This document shows, piece after piece, positions 18,740 through 28,388 of a stretch of DNA of 64,000 nucleotides. Both the position numbers and the translations under genes were made by a program. The notes under the pieces are model-generated. The model was not told where the DNA came from, ran no database searches, and was given only the letters and a program-made list of their open reading frames with translations. How positions within the stretch are numbered: position 1 is the first letter of the stretch; the number at the start of each line of letters is the position of its first letter. Source of the stretch: Myxosarcina sp. GA_180221_E-2-1-MAG-40_15 (GTDB lineage Bacteria > Cyanobacteriota > Cyanobacteriia > Cyanobacteriales > Xenococcaceae); assembly GCA_020692205.1 (NCBI GenBank), contig JAIMKV010000011.1:21372-85371 (forward strand), read 5' to 3'.

Positions 18740-19087
18740 ATGGCTGGAAAACGTAAGTCCAATCAAAATCGTATTGCTTATCAAGAATTTGGCAACACTG
18801 ATAATTCTCTGGCGTTAACCAGAGGAGTGCCTGATTTACCCCCCAATAAACAGGATCTGAGAATACAAGCAACGCGATCAGGGCGTAAAGGTAAAACCGT
18901 GACGATAATTACAGGATTTCAACACCAACCTGAAACTCTAACAAAACTTTTGAAGCAGTTAAAAAGCCAATGTGGTAGCGGGGGTACGGTCAAAGATAAC
19001 ACTCTGGAGATTCAGGGAGACCATAAACAGCCGCTATTAGAAACTTTAACCAAATTGGGTTACAAAGCTAAAATTAGCGGAGGCTAG
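18740..19087 (+). CDS. SUI1/YciH family translation-initiation-factor-like protein
   Basis: 115 residues from ATG 18740 (MAGKRKSNQN). The C-terminal ~75 residues (KTVTIITGFQHQPETLTKLLKQLKSQCGSGGTVKDN) are the SUI1/eIF1 domain. The GSGGTVKD loop corresponds to the RNA-facing loop of eIF1. Bacterial YciH is thought to affect start-site fidelity by binding the 30S subunit. The N-terminus is basic and probably disordered. An upstream TTG at 18716 is in frame but less likely. Confidence 0.88.
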   Translation: MAGKRKSNQNRIAYQEFGNTDNSLALTRGVPDLPPNKQDLRIQATRSGRKGKTVTIITGFQHQPETLTKLLKQLKSQCGSGGTVKDNTLEIQGDHKQPLLETLTKLGYKAKISGG

Positions 19088-19256
19088 TATCGTTGGATTG
19101 TTAGGGTTTTAATTTTTTCTCGCTGATTATTTGATTTATGCTTACGTTTACTACTTACTACCATTAGCTGGAAGTTGAATCTTCTAGATTCTCAATTTAA
19201 TCTGGACAAGATACTAAAGGTAAGCAGATTCAAACCTTTAAAAACCAATAAAAATA

Positions 19257-20849
19257 TTGTTTCGATACCAATTACTTCAAGCTAGTTACTTAACTATTTC
19301 GTCTTGCTTATTGTCTCAGATAACAGTATCCGCAGCCAGTAATGCCATAGCTCAACCCGCATCTAATCCAGTGGAGACTACTATAGTTAGTCAGTCAATT
19401 AAACCGATTAAGCAGCAAAAGCGATCGCGCCCTCCCGTATTTTCAGGGCAGAAAGTTCGTTCAGAAGCTGTGGTTCCCATGGGTAATAATGAAACGATCA
19501 TCACTAAGATCGCGGTACGGTATGTGGATGAGGATGGCAAGCTGACTACAGGCAAAACCAACCCTGATGTAATTACCAGAGAATTGGCGCTCCAGCCAGG
19601 AGATCTTTATAATGCTAAATTAGCCAAAGAAGGCTTAGAGGGAGTTTTAGATTTAAACATTGTTGAACGAGCCAGTCTAACCCTAAAAACAGTTGCAGAT
19701 AATCGGGCGGTAATGACGATCGCGGTTCAAGAAAGCAGTAATCTTTCCCTGGGCTTTGGTTTAACTTTACCACCTCCCACTGCTCTCCAGGGGCCAGTTC
19801 GACCTACGACTGTAAACGCAGTATCTGATAGTGCCAGTGGTTTTGGTGGTGGGTTTCAGGTAGGGTTATTGAACCTTGGTGGTAACAATCAGGAAATAGA
19901 TTTAGGTATAGAAGGCGGAGAGCAAAATTTTGGACTTAATCTAGGATACAGAAAGTTTTTTAAACACGATCGCGGTATTGGAGTTAACTTCTTTAGCCGT
20001 AGAGGAGTAGAACCCGAATTTGATGAGAGCGATCGCGATTTAGATTTGCCTGATGATGACGATCCGTGGGTGCATCGTCTAGGGGGAGGTGTAGAATATT
20101 TTCAACCAATAGGAACAGATTTTGCAGGCGCGCTCGGGGTTTCTTATCAACGAGTATCCATCAAAGACGGAGCATTTTCTGACAATATTGAACCGCGAGA
20201 TGAATTAGGCAATCGCTTGATGGTAAGTGATGATGGGGACGATTTGCTAACGCTAAATTTTGCTGCGGTATTAAATCGGCAAAACAATCCCCGTAATCCG
20301 ACTCGCGGTTACCAACTGCAATTTGGCAGTGACCAATATTTTCCCATCGGAGAAGCTGGCATTTTGGCAAATCGTTTAGCTGCTAGCTATACCCAATATA
20401 TTCCTTTTCCCTTATTTGGCTTTACTAAAGGTGCTAGAACTCTAGTTCTCAATCTTCAGGGTGGAACTATATTAGGAGATGCTATTCCTTACGATGCTTT
20501 TATTTTAGGCGGTTCTAGTTCGGTGCGAGGCTATGACACTGCCGAAATTAGTACGTCTCGGAGTTTTATTCAGGCTACTGCTGAGTATCGCTACCCCATT
20601 GTTGGCTTTAACGTCTTCAAAAATAAGATTGATGTGGGAGGGACATTATTTATCGATTATGCTACTGATTTAGGTTCTGCTGATGCCGTAATCGGTCAAC
20701 CAGCCATTGTTCGCGATCGCTCAGGAGATGGCTTTGGTTATGGTCTGGGTCTACGAACCTTAACTCCAATCGGCGCAGTACAAACAGAGTTTGCCTTTAA
20801 CGAGGGAGGCGATCCTAAGTTTATTTTTACCGTCGGTGATCGCTTTTAA
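19257..20849 (+). CDS. Short Omp85/BamA-TamA family outer-membrane protein
   Basis: 530 residues with a TTG start, which is forced by the signal peptide (hydrophobic stretch residues ~8-27, then SAASNAIAQPAS). One POTRA-like domain (residues ~70-160: ITKIAVRYVDEDGKLTTG, LALQPGDLYNAKLAKEGLEGVL) is followed by a 16-strand-type barrel. The barrel carries the conserved GGSSSVRGYD motif (near 425; the VRGY/F loop-6 motif) and ends in a C-terminal Phe (FTVGDRF). It is far shorter than the essential cyanobacterial BamA, so it is probably an accessory assembly or secretion channel. Acidic linker DESDRDLDLPDDDD is unusual. Confidence 0.85.
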   Translation: MFRYQLLQASYLTISSCLLSQITVSAASNAIAQPASNPVETTIVSQSIKPIKQQKRSRPPVFSGQKVRSEAVVPMGNNETIITKIAVRYVDEDGKLTTGKTNPDVITRELALQPGDLYNAKLAKEGLEGVLDLNIVERASLTLKTVADNRAVMTIAVQESSNLSLGFGLTLPPPTALQGPVRPTTVNAVSDSASGFGGGFQVGLLNLGGNNQEIDLGIEGGEQNFGLNLGYRKFFKHDRGIGVNFFSRRGVEPEFDESDRDLDLPDDDDPWVHRLGGGVEYFQPIGTDFAGALGVSYQRVSIKDGAFSDNIEPRDELGNRLMVSDDGDDLLTLNFAAVLNRQNNPRNPTRGYQLQFGSDQYFPIGEAGILANRLAASYTQYIPFPLFGFTKGARTLVLNLQGGTILGDAIPYDAFILGGSSSVRGYDTAEISTSRSFIQATAEYRYPIVGFNVFKNKIDVGGTLFIDYATDLGSADAVIGQPAIVRDRSGDGFGYGLGLRTLTPIGAVQTEFAFNEGGDPKFIFTVGDRF

Positions 20850-20871
20850 CCTTAACGCTTAACTATCGTGC

Positions 20872-21636
20872 CTAATAATCTAATAAAACTCTAACCCATT
20901 CAGGAGGACGAGAAATAGGATTATCCAAACGATCTAGCAACATCAAAGCCACTAAATGTACGGCAAATAGATAAACTAAATTCTGGACAATAATCGAGCC
21001 GATAGCTAGAGTTTGAATTAAGGCAAAGTCTGGCTGTGCCAAGATACCTAACTTAAAAAAAATCCAGTCTAGCAGTTGGGTAATTTGAGTAATTGCATAG
21101 ATCCAAAGGTTTTCTCCCACCAAAATAGAAGTAAGCCAAAAACGGAACAATAGCCCCATTGAACCAATAGCAGCACCCAAGCCAATTGAAAATATCCAGC
21201 TTAGCTTACTCTGCCAACAAGCCCCCAATAGCACTCCCATCAATCCATAAGGCATTAGGAAGGTAACGCTTCGAGTAGGACCCATCAAAACTAGTAACAG
21301 TAACCCTGAGACAATCGCTGCCATCCAAGAAGCACGATTACCTCGCCTAAGATAAATCAGCGCAATAGGAATGGGAAAAAAAACCTTTAAAACTGGTCCT
21401 AGAGGAAAGTAATAGTTAATTAGCCACACCAGGCTGGCAGCACTAGCTAAAAAAGCGGTTTCTACCATCACTACTGTATTAGTAGCAGTTTTGGTTTGTT
21501 TAATAGTTTTTTTGGAGGAAGATGCCGTGTAAGCTTGAGTTGGTGGCTTAGAATCCTCATCGACCCAGTTAATCTCGTTCTCATCAGCCTGATTAACAGC
21601 GTCAGATAGCGATCGTTTGTGGTCTTCTGTAGACAT
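20872..21636 (-). CDS. DUF2232-family integral membrane protein
   Basis: 254 residues. A polar, acidic N-terminus of ~45 residues precedes about seven or eight hydrophobic segments. VFFPIPIALIYLRRGNRASWMAAIVSGLLLLVLMGPTRS is the characteristic region of DUF2232 proteins, distantly like S-component transporters. The ending RPPEWVRVLLDY is also typical of the cyanobacterial members. Function not established. It is convergent with the Omp85-like gene with a 22-base gap. Confidence 0.78.
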   Translation of the reverse strand: MSTEDHKRSLSDAVNQADENEINWVDEDSKPPTQAYTASSSKKTIKQTKTATNTVVMVETAFLASAASLVWLINYYFPLGPVLKVFFPIPIALIYLRRGNRASWMAAIVSGLLLLVLMGPTRSVTFLMPYGLMGVLLGACWQSKLSWIFSIGLGAAIGSMGLLFRFWLTSILVGENLWIYAITQITQLLDWIFFKLGILAQPDFALIQTLAIGSIIVQNLVYLFAVHLVALMLLDRLDNPISRPPEWVRVLLDY

Positions 21637-21743
21637 AGGGTTGTTTAATTAGTTAAACCAATTTAAAGATATTTGATTGGCCAGATACTTAAGATATTAA
21701 TATGAGAAAGAAATATAATATCGCTTTATTTGGTTTGAATAGA

Positions 21744-22451
21744 TTAGCAAATTGTATCTTCTAAAGCAGGTAGATCGGGGATTCGCATTGAATCTGCGTT
21801 TCTTTGAATTAAACCTTTCTTTTCTAGTTTAGTTAATACCCTGGTAACAGTTTCCCTCGCTAATCCACTTAAACTACTTATTTCTCGATGAGGTAAATTC
21901 GGGATTTCTGTGCCTTTCTCGCCTTCTGTTCCCTGTCCCTCGACTAAAAACAAAATAGCATCAGCAACTCTGGAAATGCTGCTAGCTTCTCGTAATTGAA
22001 GTCGTCGGTTGACTTGGCGTAATCGCTTTGCCATTAATTGAACCAAACGGACTCCTGCCATGGGTTCAGTATTAATCAGATTAACAAAATCCTCTGCTGG
22101 TATTCTACCAATTAAAGTTTTGGTTAGGGTAATAGCATCTGTTGATCGTGGCATTTTATCCATTGCTGCCATTTCACCAAAAATTTCGCCTCTACCTAAG
22201 ATGTTAAGGGTAACTTCTTTGCCATCTAGATTATAGGTACGAATTTTTACCCATCCTTCCAAGATAAAATACACTGATCCACCCCAATCATTTTCTAGAA
22301 GCAGTACTTGATTTGGTGGATGAGAAATGGTTACAAAATGAGCAGCTATTTTATGGATGCTATCTTCTGGTAAATCAGACATAAACGGAACTAATTGGAT
22401 TAGTTCTTCATGATTAATATTGGACTCTAAATAACGAGATTGGTCTTCCAT
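21744..22451 (-). CDS. Crp/Fnr-family transcriptional regulator
   Basis: 235 residues. Cyclic-nucleotide-binding domain at ~20-140 (LEGWVKIRTYNLDGKEVTLNILGRGEIFGEMAAMD) and a winged helix at the end with recognition helix LSGLARETVTRVLTKLEKKG. The GEIFGEMA...PRSTDAIT phosphate cassette lacks the canonical Arg-Ser pairing of true cAMP binders in part, so the ligand is uncertain. It is not NtcA: the helix-turn-helix differs and the region between domains carries an extra acidic loop (VEGQGTEGEKGTE). It is monocistronic, with a long AT-rich upstream region. Confidence 0.87.
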   Translation of the reverse strand: MEDQSRYLESNINHEELIQLVPFMSDLPEDSIHKIAAHFVTISHPPNQVLLLENDWGGSVYFILEGWVKIRTYNLDGKEVTLNILGRGEIFGEMAAMDKMPRSTDAITLTKTLIGRIPAEDFVNLINTEPMAGVRLVQLMAKRLRQVNRRLQLREASSISRVADAILFLVEGQGTEGEKGTEIPNLPHREISSLSGLARETVTRVLTKLEKKGLIQRNADSMRIPDLPALEDTIC

Positions 22452-22892
22452 GGAGAAGTCGATCTTAAGTTCGCTGTAAATATCTCCTTTTTATCATTAA
22501 AAAAAGCAAAATAATTGAACTTGTCATAATCAATCGAAAAAATGAAGCCTTTTGAAGGATTATTGGTAACTTTGTTTTTAACTTCTTAGCTTAAAAAAAA
22601 TTTGGCAATCTTATTAGCCAGGTTAAACAACCACTTAAATTAATTACAAATAGCGAAATCAATTGAAGCTAAGACAATTTGGTGTTTAAGCAAAAAAGTT
22701 TCAATTGTTTTATCTACATAACTAATCTAATAAAACCAGAAATTACATCCAATCTTTAAAATCAAAGGTTTTCTGTTAAAGATTTGGTAAAGAGTACCTT
22801 GATTTCTGGCAATACAGAACTCTAAGCAAATAGTATTACGTAAAGAGCATAATCAGACTGTATTAATTATAAAATCTATCAAATTCTTTTTT
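22452..22892. other. AT-rich divergent promoter region
   Basis: About 440 bases between the Crp/Fnr gene and the sugar transferase gene, strongly A/T-rich. I see no additional ORF, hairpin with T-run, or recognised operator. Confidence 0.5.
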
Positions 22893-23567
22893 ATGACTTC
22901 CCCTGCCAATTTTCAATCTGGTGATATGAGAGTTCTACCTTTGCGTGTTGAACCCCAAGTTCATCCATCAATAGATAGTAAAGCTAAGCGAATATTAGAT
23001 ATATTCGGCGCAATTATTGGTCTGGTTATTACAGGAATTGTGGCTATACCTGTGGCGATCGCCATGCAGTTTGATAGTCCTGGTAGTATTTTTTATAGTC
23101 AAGTTCGTTGTGGTTTAGAGGGAAAGCCATTCAAAATCTGGAAGTTTCGCTCTATGATTGCTAATGCAGATCGAAAACAGCATTTAGTAGAAAATCAGGC
23201 CAAAGGACACATTTTTAAAAACGAAAACGATCCCCGTGTTACCAAAGTTGGTCGTTTTTTACGCCGCACCAGCTTAGATGAGTTTCCCCAGTTTTGGAAT
23301 GTTCTTCAAGGTGATATGAGCTTAGTTGGTACTCGTCCACCAACTATTGAAGAAGTTGCTCTGTATGAAGATCATCATTTTGAGCGGCTCAAAGTAAAGC
23401 CTGGTATCACAGGTGAGTGGCAGGTTAAAGGTCGCTCAGAAGTATTGGACTTTGAGGATATCGTTCGGATGGATCTCAATTACCAAAAAAGATGGTCTTT
23501 ACTTTACGACCTAAATTTAATTATGCGTACTGTTATTGTCGTTTTAATTCGTAAAGGAGCTTGTTGA
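22893..23567 (+). CDS. Polyprenyl-phosphate sugar-1-phosphate transferase (bacterial sugar transferase family)
   Basis: 224 residues. One membrane re-entrant helix near residues 35-65 (KRILDIFGAIIGLVITGIVAIPVAIAM) is followed by the catalytic domain: GSIFYSQVRCGLEGKPFKIWKFRSM, LRRTSLDEFPQFWNVLQGDMSLVGTRPP and KPGITGEWQVKGRS. This small monotopic form loads the first sugar phosphate on undecaprenyl phosphate in capsule, EPS or glycan synthesis. The DE in SLDEFPQ and the GTRPP motif are the conserved catalytic elements. No other glycan genes adjoin, so the polymer is unknown. Confidence 0.9.
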   Translation: MTSPANFQSGDMRVLPLRVEPQVHPSIDSKAKRILDIFGAIIGLVITGIVAIPVAIAMQFDSPGSIFYSQVRCGLEGKPFKIWKFRSMIANADRKQHLVENQAKGHIFKNENDPRVTKVGRFLRRTSLDEFPQFWNVLQGDMSLVGTRPPTIEEVALYEDHHFERLKVKPGITGEWQVKGRSEVLDFEDIVRMDLNYQKRWSLLYDLNLIMRTVIVVLIRKGAC

Positions 23568-23633
23568 AGCTAGAATTTGAACAACACGGTGATGAATATC
23601 CCAGGTTTAACTAATTTAAAATCAAGCTATTTT

Positions 23634-24203
23634 ATGAATCTTCCTACTTGGATTACTTTATCTCGACTTTTAGGAATCCCCTTTATTCTTTACCTACTTA
23701 AATACCCCACACCAGACAACCGTTGGCTCTGTGTGGGGATTTTTGTGGTCGCAGCAGGGACAGACTGGGTGGATGGCTATCTGGCTCGTAAACTAGACCA
23801 AGTGACCGAGTTAGGTAAATTCCTCGATCCTCTGGTAGATAAGCTTTTGGTGTTAGGAACGTTACTGGCTTTAATTGAACTTCAGCTAGTCCCTGCTTGG
23901 GGAGTATTTATCATACTAGCTAGGGAATTAGCGATCGCAGGATGGCGTGTTAATCCCAAACTTACTGGTAACAGCAGTATTTCAGGGGCAAATATCTGGG
24001 GTAAGCTCAAAACCGTAGCCCAAATTATTGCGATCTCTGTTTTGATTGCGCCTCTATCTTCTCGGTGGGATACCGCTAGCATGGTCTTGTTTTGGCTAGC
24101 AGTCGCCTTTAGCCTAATCTCTGGCTGGATTTATATTTTGCCTAATATCTCTTCATCTAAGGAAAAATCTCTGTCTGAGCGATCGCGTCCCGACGCAAGA
24201 TAG
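23634..24203 (+). CDS. pgsA: CDP-diacylglycerol--glycerol-3-phosphate 3-phosphatidyltransferase
   Basis: About 189 residues from ATG 23634 (MNLPTWITLSRLL), the usual family start; an ATG at 23592 or TTG at 23577 would extend it. The enzyme makes phosphatidylglycerol phosphate in the membrane, the committed step to phosphatidylglycerol, which thylakoids require. The CDP-alcohol phosphotransferase signature D-x2-DG-x2-AR-x8-G-x3-D-x3-D is complete (DWVDGYLARKLDQVTEL then GKFLDPLVD). It has about five hydrophobic segments. Its 3' end overlaps the convergent SDR gene by about 70 bases. Confidence 0.92.
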   Translation: MNLPTWITLSRLLGIPFILYLLKYPTPDNRWLCVGIFVVAAGTDWVDGYLARKLDQVTELGKFLDPLVDKLLVLGTLLALIELQLVPAWGVFIILARELAIAGWRVNPKLTGNSSISGANIWGKLKTVAQIIAISVLIAPLSSRWDTASMVLFWLAVAFSLISGWIYILPNISSSKEKSLSERSRPDAR

Positions 24204-25066
24204 TCGTTTTGGAAAGAGTCTTTTAAGCCAGAAACTAAATCGTAGCGAGGTTGCCAATCTAGATCTGTTTTGGCTCGATGAATATCTGCAAAGAAGTGCT
24301 GTTGACGTATCGGAAAAGCCTTACGTTTACCAAAGTCAAATTTAGCAGGATCGTAATGAACTAGCTTCACCTGTTCAGGTGTTTTACCCGCAGCTTCAGC
24401 ACAAGCATAAGCTAAACCGTCAAAAGTGACATAGCGATCGCCTGAAATATTATAGATCTTACCAATAGCAGTTTCGTTACCTAAAACGCTAGCCATTGCC
24501 AAAGCTAAATCTTGAATATGACCAAACTGAGTCATATACATTCCGTTACCTGGAATGGGAATAGGGCGATCGCGTACGATGCGATCAAAAAACCAGGCTT
24601 CTAAATCATTATAATTTTGTGGTCCATAAATATAAACTGGGCGGATAGAAGTCCAAGGAATACCAGACTCAGCTAAATAAGCTTCTGTATGATGTTTACC
24701 TTTGTGACGACTATTGGGATCTACAGGATCTCCTTCAAAGTGAGGCATTTGAGCGGATTTTAAATACACTCCAGCCGAACTTACATAAACAAAATGTTTA
24801 ACTTTCCCTTGAAAGATTTCAACTAAGGGTTGAGTATCGCTTAATTCCCGTCCATTGTTATCAAAAATGGCATCAAAGCTCTCCTGGGACAGTTTTTCTG
24901 TTAACTGAGTTCTATCCTGGCGATCGCCCTGAATCTGACTGACTCCCTCTACTGGTGCAGGATGATTACCGCGATTGAACAAAACTATTTTATGTCCCTG
25001 TTTAACTAAAACTTTAGTTAGGTAAACTCCAATAAAGCGAGTCCCCCCCATGATTAAAATTCGCAT
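24131..25066 (-). CDS. NAD-dependent epimerase/dehydratase-like protein, CSP41 family
   Basis: 311 residues, extended SDR fold. The N-terminal nucleotide loop MRILIMGGTRFIGVYL lacks the full GxxGxxG spacing of active dehydrogenases (GGTRFIG). VYVSSAGVYL and TSIRPVYIYGPQNYND, plus MTQFGHIQDLALAMASVLG, match the chloroplast stem-loop-binding CSP41 group, which in plants binds and stabilises chloroplast RNAs. The YxxxK catalytic pair is not evident at the normal position, which also fits CSP41. A role in RNA rather than sugar metabolism is inference from that resemblance. The last ~24 codons overlap pgsA on the opposite strand. Confidence 0.82.
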   Translation of the reverse strand: MRILIMGGTRFIGVYLTKVLVKQGHKIVLFNRGNHPAPVEGVSQIQGDRQDRTQLTEKLSQESFDAIFDNNGRELSDTQPLVEIFQGKVKHFVYVSSAGVYLKSAQMPHFEGDPVDPNSRHKGKHHTEAYLAESGIPWTSIRPVYIYGPQNYNDLEAWFFDRIVRDRPIPIPGNGMYMTQFGHIQDLALAMASVLGNETAIGKIYNISGDRYVTFDGLAYACAEAAGKTPEQVKLVHYDPAKFDFGKRKAFPIRQQHFFADIHRAKTDLDWQPRYDLVSGLKDSFQNDYLASGRDRSDRDFSLDEEILGKI

Positions 25067-25279
25067 TATTTACCTCTTTAAATACTCGTGTTATATTTTC
25101 TGACTAACTCTCAACTTATCAGTAAAATAATTAGTAATCGCTCAAGAATTTGAAACTATTTTAAAAATTTAGAAGAAATATTAGATCATTTTGTAGTGTT
25201 ATATTTTGTAGTTAGTCAGGATGGCGATCCTTAATAAACGATATAATATCTGTAGTAATTGTTGCCGTAAAAGTATTTC

Positions 25280-26902
25280 ATGCCCGTAGAACTCCAAACT
25301 GAAATCGAACAGGCTGTATCTAGTCGTCGTAATTTTGCGATTATTTCCCACCCTGACGCGGGAAAGACCACCCTGACTGAAAAACTTTTGCTCTACGGAG
25401 GTGCGATTCATGAAGCAGGTGCAGTTAAAGCCCGTCGAGAACAGCGTAAAGTTACCTCTGACTGGATGGAAATGGAACAGCAACGGGGTATTTCGATTAC
25501 CTCTACGGTGTTGCAGTTTATCTATGAGAATTTTCAGATTAATCTCTTAGATACCCCTGGACACCAAGACTTTAGTGAGGATACTTACCGTACCCTTGCG
25601 GCTGCGGATAATTCAGTAATGCTGATTGATGCAGCTAAGGGACTTGAGCCACAGACTCGTAAATTGTTTGAAGTTTGCCAACTGCGATCGCTCCCCATTT
25701 TTACCTTTATTAATAAACTTGATCGCCCAGGAAGAGATGCTTTTGAACTCATTGATGAAATCGAGCAGGAATTAGGCTTACAGACTTATGCAGTCAACTG
25801 GCCGATCGGCATGGGCGATCGCTTTAAGGGCGTATTTGACCGTCGTGAGCGTAAAATTCACCTGTTTGAACGTCGTTCTCATGGCAGTAAAGCAGCCCAA
25901 GATACGGTCATCGAACTAGGCGATCCTCGCATTGAGGAATACCTCGAACAAGAGCTTTATTATCAGCTAAAAGAAGAATTAGAAATCCTTGATGAGATTG
26001 GTGCAGAATTTGATTTAGAACAGGTTCATGCTGGAAAAATGACCCCGATTTTTTTTGGTAGTGCCATGACCAACTTTGGAGTCGAGCTATTTCTCAAAGC
26101 CTTTTTACAGTATGCCCAGCAGCCCGAAGCCCATAACTCTTCTATCGGTATAATTGAGCCTACCTACGAAGAATTTACGGGGTTTGTCTTTAAACTCCAG
26201 GCAAATATGGATCCTAAACATCGCGATCGCGTGGCGTTTGTGCGCGTCTGTACAGGGAAGTTTGAAAAAGACATGACGGTACAGCACGCTCGTACTGGCA
26301 AAACTGTTCGTCTATCTCGTCCCCAAAAGCTCTTTGCTCAGGGTAGAGAATCTTTAGATGAAGCTTTCCCAGGAGATATTATTGGTTTAAATAATCCTGG
26401 AGTATTTGCGATCGGCGATACGATTTACAACGGTAAAAAAATAGAATACGAGGGTATTCCCTGTTTTTCGCCTGAAATCTTTGCTTATCTCAAAAATCCT
26501 AACCCCTCTAAATTTAAGCAATTTCAAAAAGGGATTAAAGAATTACAGGAAGAAGGTGCGGTACAGATCATGTATTCCACCGATGAATTTAAACGTGACC
26601 CAATTTTGGCAGCGGTAGGACAGTTGCAGATCGAAGTAGTGCAGTTTCGGATGCAAAACGAATACAACGTAGAGACTGCCATTGAGCCTCTAGCATACAG
26701 CGTGGCTCGTTGGGTACATGGAGGTTGGTCAGCCTTAGAAAAAGCGGGTCGGATCTTTAATGCGATCACCGTTAAAGATAACTGGGGTAGACCAGTGCTG
26801 CTGTTTAAAAATGAGTGGAACCTGCGTCAAATTGAACAGGATATGCCAGAACTTCAGCTAAAATCTATCGCTCCTGTAGGTTCGGGAATACAGCCAGATT
26901 AA
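25280..26902 (+). CDS. prfC: Peptide chain release factor 3
   Basis: 540 residues, translational GTPase that recycles RF1/RF2 from the ribosome. G1 [19 protein letters not shown], the switch-II motif [18 protein letters not shown]4 [11 protein letters not shown] and the RF3-typical insertion after residue 200 are all present. The C-terminal [18 protein letters not shown] block ([19 protein letters not shown]) separates RF3 from EF-G. The start [21 protein letters not shown] is standard. It is monocistronic. Confidence 0.96.
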   Translation: MPVELQTEIEQAVSSRRNFAIISHPDAGKTTLTEKLLLYGGAIHEAGAVKARREQRKVTSDWMEMEQQRGISITSTVLQFIYENFQINLLDTPGHQDFSEDTYRTLAAADNSVMLIDAAKGLEPQTRKLFEVCQLRSLPIFTFINKLDRPGRDAFELIDEIEQELGLQTYAVNWPIGMGDRFKGVFDRRERKIHLFERRSHGSKAAQDTVIELGDPRIEEYLEQELYYQLKEELEILDEIGAEFDLEQVHAGKMTPIFFGSAMTNFGVELFLKAFLQYAQQPEAHNSSIGIIEPTYEEFTGFVFKLQANMDPKHRDRVAFVRVCTGKFEKDMTVQHARTGKTVRLSRPQKLFAQGRESLDEAFPGDIIGLNNPGVFAIGDTIYNGKKIEYEGIPCFSPEIFAYLKNPNPSKFKQFQKGIKELQEEGAVQIMYSTDEFKRDPILAAVGQLQIEVVQFRMQNEYNVETAIEPLAYSVARWVHGGWSALEKAGRIFNAITVKDNWGRPVLLFKNEWNLRQIEQDMPELQLKSIAPVGSGIQPD

Positions 26903-27045
26903 ACTAATTTGTTTCAAGAAGCAAAGGAGCAAAGGAGCAAAGAAGATAACTAATAACTAATTAGTATTTTGTTGCAGATTTGTATTGCTTGATTTAATCT
27001 ATTAAAGGTTTTAAAACAATTTTAAATTAAGCAAGGTATTGCTGT

Positions 27046-28176
27046 ATGTTTGACTGTATTATCGTAGGTGCTGGTCCTGCTGGAAGTAGTGCTGCTTATC
27101 ATTTGGCGAAGCAAAGACATTCAGTTTTAGTTGTCGAAAAAGCGGATTTTCCTCGGACTAAATCCTGTGGAGGCGGTGTTTCTCCTGCGATCGCTCAATG
27201 GTTTGATTTTGATTTTTCTCCTGTAGTGCAAAATCATGTTTCCCAGGTTAAATACACTTTCAAAATGGGCGACCCTGCTGAGGTACAGCTAAAAGACGTT
27301 ACGCCAATGTGGATGGTACAGCGTGAGCAGTTTGATAATTTTTTGATCGAGCAAGCTATAGGTCAAGGAGCAGAATTTAAAAGCGGTGTAGAAGTTACAG
27401 GTGCTAGTTTACAGGGTGATACTTGGCAAGTTCAGACTAGTGCAGGAACATTTGAAGGCAAGTATTTGATTGCAGCCGATGGAGCTAATAGCACCGTAGC
27501 GAAGCTATTAGGCATGAGTAACACTGCAACTATTGCAGCAGCTAGTTTACAAGTACCAGGACAAGTAAGCGATCGCCGTAAAGTAACGGCATTTTTTGAC
27601 TTTGGGTCTTTAAAAAACGGTTTTATGTGGTGTTTTCCTAAAGCTGACGGCTATTCGTTTAGTGCTGCTTATGTACGTAATCCTCAAGGGAAGACTGATG
27701 AGCTAAAAAAACATTTAACTAAGTATGCAGAATTATTTAATTTAGATGCCAGTCAAGGAGAATACCAAGAACATCCTTTAAATCTATGGCAGGAAAATCG
27801 CACCCTACACAGCGATCGCGCTTTATTAGCGGGAGAGGCAGCAGGAATAGTCGATCCTTTGATTGGGGAAGGCATTCGACCAGCTATGTTTACGGGAGTA
27901 AAGGCAGCAGAAGCAGTGATCGGCGCGCTCAAGGGAGAAGCTAATGCTTTAGCTGACTACACAGAGTCGATAAATCAGTCATGGGGAACGAATTTAGCTA
28001 AAGCTGACTTCCTAGCAGGTTTGTTCTATAAAGCTCCTAAAATTGCCTATACACTAGGGGTTAAACGTCCTGTTGCTGGTCAGTTGATGGGCAAAATTCT
28101 TTGTGGCGAATTAAGTTATTCTCAAGTTGCGGAAAAAGCCACTCAGAAATTAAAGTTTATTCCAGGGATAGGGTGA
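27046..28176 (+). CDS. Geranylgeranyl-reductase-family FAD-dependent oxidoreductase
   Basis: 376 residues. Rossmann FAD loop at the N-terminus (IIVGAGPAGSSAAYHLA) with the family motif DFPRTKSCGGGVSP near residue 38, MVQREQFDNFLIEQA near 92 and LLAGEAAGIVDPLIGEGIRPAM near 265. Relatives include ChlP, which reduces the geranylgeranyl chain of chlorophyll and tocopherol precursors, but this protein is shorter and more divergent than ChlP, so the prenyl substrate is open. It lies just upstream of the cassette-like accessory segment. Confidence 0.85.
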   Translation: MFDCIIVGAGPAGSSAAYHLAKQRHSVLVVEKADFPRTKSCGGGVSPAIAQWFDFDFSPVVQNHVSQVKYTFKMGDPAEVQLKDVTPMWMVQREQFDNFLIEQAIGQGAEFKSGVEVTGASLQGDTWQVQTSAGTFEGKYLIAADGANSTVAKLLGMSNTATIAAASLQVPGQVSDRRKVTAFFDFGSLKNGFMWCFPKADGYSFSAAYVRNPQGKTDELKKHLTKYAELFNLDASQGEYQEHPLNLWQENRTLHSDRALLAGEAAGIVDPLIGEGIRPAMFTGVKAAEAVIGALKGEANALADYTESINQSWGTNLAKADFLAGLFYKAPKIAYTLGVKRPVAGQLMGKILCGELSYSQVAEKATQKLKFIPGIG

Positions 28177-28287
28177 ATAGAGGGATAAGGGATTAGGGCA
28201 GAAGGACAAGGATAATGTGTTTTAAAATTCTCTAGGTTTAATGTCAAAATCCCAAATATTCTTTGAGAAAGTGTTTATCAAAATAGA

Positions 28288-28379
28288 CATTAACGCCATG
28301 CGCTTCACCGAACGGCATTAGACTTTGCCACACAAATAATAGCGTATGCTGCCGTTCCGTGTGCAAGCGCTTGTTATGC
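28288..28379 (-). repeat. Integron attC-like recombination site after the GNAT gene
   Basis: Read on the minus strand it begins GCATAACAAGCGCTTGCAC about 10 bases after the GNAT stop and ends GAAGCGCATGGCGTTAATG. The two arms pair as TAAC/GTTA (outer box), GCGCTT/AAGCGC (inner box) and an 8-base perfect core, GAACGGCA (28310-28317) with TGCCGTTC (28350-28357). Unpaired spacers of unequal length separate the boxes and the central loop is about 32 bases. This imperfect two-box fold directly downstream of an ORF, in the same orientation, is the layout of an attC site. The outer boxes deviate from RYYYAAC/GTTRRRY. Not confirmed by any covariance model. Confidence 0.6.
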
Positions 28380-28388
28380 ATCCGTGAA

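Noticed and set aside
21744..22451. Crp/Fnr gene as ntcA
   Set aside because: Its recognition helix and acidic interdomain loop do not match NtcA; the NtcA boxes in the window do not imply that the regulator is encoded here.
25199..25483. 94-codon minus frame opposite the start of prfC
   Set aside because: Shadow of the prfC coding sequence.
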